DNA from: Chara braunii
Lineage: Eukaryota > Streptophyta > Charophyceae > Charales > Characeae
Assembly: GCA_003427395.1 (NCBI GenBank)
Contig: BFEA01000082.1
Coordinates: 2,338,319 to 2,369,128 of the forward strand
DNA: 30,810 nucleotides
Reading direction: 5' to 3'
Under the pieces are notes generated by a model, which saw only the letters and a program-made list of their open reading frames with translations, was not told the origin of the DNA and did no database searches. Positions within the stretch are counted from its first letter, which is position 1, and every line of letters starts with the position of its first letter. Positions 29,091-30,810 of this stretch are shown here, in pieces. A program made the position numbers and the translations under genes.

Positions 29091-29325
29091 AGAAAATGCA
29101 AAAAAGGAAAAAGGGAATTTGCAGTCACCTCCAGAGGTGACCACAAAATCCCTTGCCCCGCGGCTTCCCAGGCCACTGACAAATGGGCATAGGAATAGTA
29201 CATTTGTGAATTTGGTAGATCCGTGTGACCAGCATTTTCCCCTTTTTTTGGGGATTTTGGGATTATAGGTCCCCGTGTGAGTATGCCCCGAGTATGCCCT
29301 AACTGTAGACGACCCAACTCTAGAA
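29091..29325 (+). other. LINE 3' UTR
   Basis: Non-coding. It includes TGCAGTCACCTCCAGAGGTGACC, which holds a GTCACCTC/GAGGTGAC hairpin (29122-29140); a CCCC-T7-GGGG stem near 29239-29254; and a repeat of AGTATGCCC (29280, 29291). There is no A-tail before the right target duplication, so the 3' end recognised by the reverse transcriptase may be a structured sequence. Confidence 0.6.
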
Positions 29326-29337
29326 ATAAACGAAAAG
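29326..29337. repeat. LINE target-site duplication, right
   Basis: ATAAACGAAAAG matches the left copy at 22781-22793 apart from one missing base. Confidence 0.65.
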
Positions 29338-29513
29338 AACTTTGTTTTTTTTCCCTTCTTTTTCTTTATTCGGAAACAGAGAAGAGGCAAGCCTTGTGTT
29401 GTCACAGTTGAGGTCGTTGTCGGCCCAGACATGAGGCACACTCAACCATTTTGTAGGTGGGATCAAGGGACGAGCTGGGCACACTGGAAAAAACAGTCGT
29501 CGTCGCAGGCAGG

Positions 29514-29739
29514 CACTCTAGACCGGTCTAGAGTGTGCAACCATGGGTACCTCTTACAACTCTGGAATAGTTTTTTATAGACAGTCGTTCTAGAGTAAGC
29601 GGAGCGACGCTTTACTCTAGACAGTTTCTTGAGTAAATTTGATAACTCTAGAACGAAATTCAGAGAGCTGATTTCTAGAGTAAGTGGAGCAATTCCCCAC
29701 TCGAGATTTTTGTTGAGTCTAGAGTAGTGGAGTGAGACC
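29514..29739. repeat. cluster of TCTAGA-centred palindromes and repeats
   Basis: A perfect 22-bp palindrome lies at 29514-29535 (half-site CACTCTAGACC). A hairpin at 29589-29621 pairs TCTAGAGTAAGCG with CGCTTTACTCTAGA. A looser hairpin at 29674-29706 and a third TCTAGAGTAGTGGAGTGA at 29718 follow. TCTAGA occurs seven times between 29517 and 29723. No gene adjoins it; function unknown. Confidence 0.85.
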
Positions 29740-29870
29740 CAGCGTCATACTTTTTCCCCGTGCAAGTTGTCTGTAGCGAAAGTGACAACACATCGAATGG
29801 GGAGGATGAGGGTTGGAGGGGGGGAGGGAGGGGGGTGGGGATGCAAGTGGGGCACTCGCCCGCGCAGGCG

Positions 29871-29874
<4 letters not shown>

Positions 29875-29930
<56 letters not shown>
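29875..29930. repeat. (GA)n microsatellite
   Basis: About 28 GA units, preceded at 29817-29840 by a G-rich run (GGGAGGGAGGGGGGTGGGG type) with quadruplex potential, and followed by GTGATGCAGTGATGCAGTGAT, a 9-bp tandem repeat. Confidence 0.95.
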
Positions 29931-29935
<5 letters not shown>

Positions 29936-29937
29936 GA

Positions 29938-30270
29938 TGCAGTGATGCAGTGATCGTGGAAGCACAATCAATTTAAGGCCATGACTCCCCGGCAGCGTCC
30001 GTACACCGTCTTCAATCATTCTACCACGTGGTACTTACTTCCCGTCCGTGTTTCGAGCCCGCACGCTTACATCACCTTGCATTCTTCCACCTATAACAGT
30101 AGTAGTTCGGCAGCGGAGTTGGAGAGAGGGTGTGACGCACTCGGAAACTACCGCGCACCTATGGCATTGAGAAGCAGCACACTTCGCAGCTGATGATTTG
30201 AGACTCACAACGCAGTCTTTCCCACTGAGCCTCCTCTTCCTTTCTTTTCTTTCTCACTGAAAGCAAGGGC
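29938..30270. other. no defensible gene
   Basis: Mixed composition. A short plus-strand frame (29981-30193) has no domain. A T/C-rich stretch lies at 30229-30258. Confidence 0.45.
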
Positions 30271-30343
30271 GGCGAAAATGAGGTGCCATCATCGCCAACT
30301 CCTCGACGGCGACAAAGAGGTGCCATCATCGCCTACTCCTCGA
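30271..30343. repeat. 37-bp imperfect tandem duplication
   Basis: GGCGA.AA.GAGGTGCCATC followed by ATCGCC.ACTCCTCGA occurs at 30271 and 30308 with two or three differences. Confidence 0.9.
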
Positions 30344-30419
30344 ACTGACCAGGCCCAGGTTATAAACAATGATTTTATTCATCTGATCCCAGGGGTATTT
30401 GACCAAATAGGGATAATTG

Positions 30420-30719
30420 GTAGAAAGTGCCCAGGGCAAAACCTTTTCCGTTTTGGGTGCCCAAAGTTGGGCCGTTGGTACTACCTGTCCACCGTTTGGT
30501 ACTCAACTCGTACTGGTACGCAGCATGGTACCCCTGCTGCCTGCCCGTGGATTTGAAAACCCAGCCGTGGATCACCCGCAAAGCGATCCCCTGCATCTTC
30601 ATCGCCCTCTCTTTCGCAGCGTTCAACTCTGATTCGTCGACAATTTTCTTCTGCGGGATGGTGTTGTGAGGCAACACAATGCTGCGACGAATGAACGGAG
30701 GCGGCACTCCCCGCTGTCA
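30420..30719 (-). CDS. possible exon of unknown protein (uncertain)
   Basis: On the minus strand, a frame opens after an acceptor-like CCTGACAG (near 30720-30727) and reads PPPFIRRSIVLPHNTIPQ, then KKIVDESELNAAKERAMKMQG, then IALRVIHGWVF. The codon use and a Lys/Glu-rich helix look protein-like to about 30560. The frame stays open to 30375, but the later part (GTGSTNGPT region) is less convincing. There is no ATG at its start (GTG), so it would be an internal exon. Family not recognised. Confidence 0.3.
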
Positions 30720-30810
30720 GGCGGCCACAAGTAGTGCGCCGCCTGAAAACGGCAGTTTAGGGGTTTAGGCTCAAGGTTAAGTCCGCGTTTTGACAGTGCT
30801 TTGGGATGAC

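Larger units (their letters stand above)
22794..29325 (+). mobile_element. full-length, inactive LINE retrotransposon
   Basis: A 6.5-kb non-LTR element: structured 5' leader (22794-23276), ORF1 with a zinc knuckle, ORF2 with endonuclease, reverse transcriptase and C-terminal Cys/His region, then a 3' UTR. This is the layout of L1-type plant LINEs (established). Both ORFs carry several stops and frameshifts, so it cannot move by itself. It ends without a poly-A tail, in CAACTCTAGA. A 12-13 bp duplication flanks it. Confidence 0.85.

Noticed and set aside
1-30810. CRISPR array, bacterial operon or integrated virus
   Set aside because: No regularly spaced direct repeats with unique spacers, no cas-like or phage-like proteins, no capsid or integrase genes; the reverse transcriptase is of LINE type.

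Overview
The window looks like nuclear DNA of a green plant or streptophyte alga. It has very long CA, GA and TG microsatellites, fragments resembling plant-type U2 and U6 snRNAs, a LINE with plant-like domain order, tRNA-type SINEs, and single-exon secreted or membrane proteins. The overall style (simple repeats, degenerate LINE, low-complexity Ser/Pro stalks, N gaps) reminds me of Chara, but that is an inference from memory that I could not check. I see no bacterial operon, CRISPR array or complete virus.

Positions 1-11515 are dominated by a diverged tandem duplication, with unit 1 at about 1730-6008 and unit 2 at about 6338-11515. Each unit carries, on the minus strand, one copy of a gene for a secreted or membrane-anchored protein: a repeat-rich (probably beta-propeller) ectodomain, a Ser/Pro-rich stalk and, in copy A, one C-terminal transmembrane helix. 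Copy A (3336-5030) is open. Copy B (8725-10409) is broken by a 7-nt net deletion and by a stop codon just before the membrane helix. A compound CA/GA microsatellite lies upstream of both copies. Between and after the units sit small retrocopies: a U2 snRNA fragment with an A-rich tail (6021-6105, minus), two copies of a tRNA-derived SINE (7612-7777 plus; 11571-11702 minus), and a U6-like snRNA sequence (11718-11858) whose catalytic region is split by about 40 nt of T-rich, intron-like sequence.

Positions 11860-22560 hold no gene I can defend. They contain microsatellites, an N gap (13203-13443), local tandem duplications, a foldback MITE (17422-17706, with a relative at 6106-6210), G-rich potential quadruplexes, and low-complexity CCT, GA and TG tracts.

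Positions 22794-29325 are one essentially full-length but dead LINE, flanked by a 12-13 bp target duplication. It has a hairpin-rich 5' leader, an ORF1 with a zinc knuckle, and an ORF2 with apurinic-like endonuclease, reverse transcriptase and C-terminal zf-RVT-like region. It is inserted in sequence that resembles the non-coding part of the tandem units. Beyond it lie a cluster of TCTAGA-centred palindromes (29514-29739), another GA tract, and a possible exon on the minus strand near the right end.
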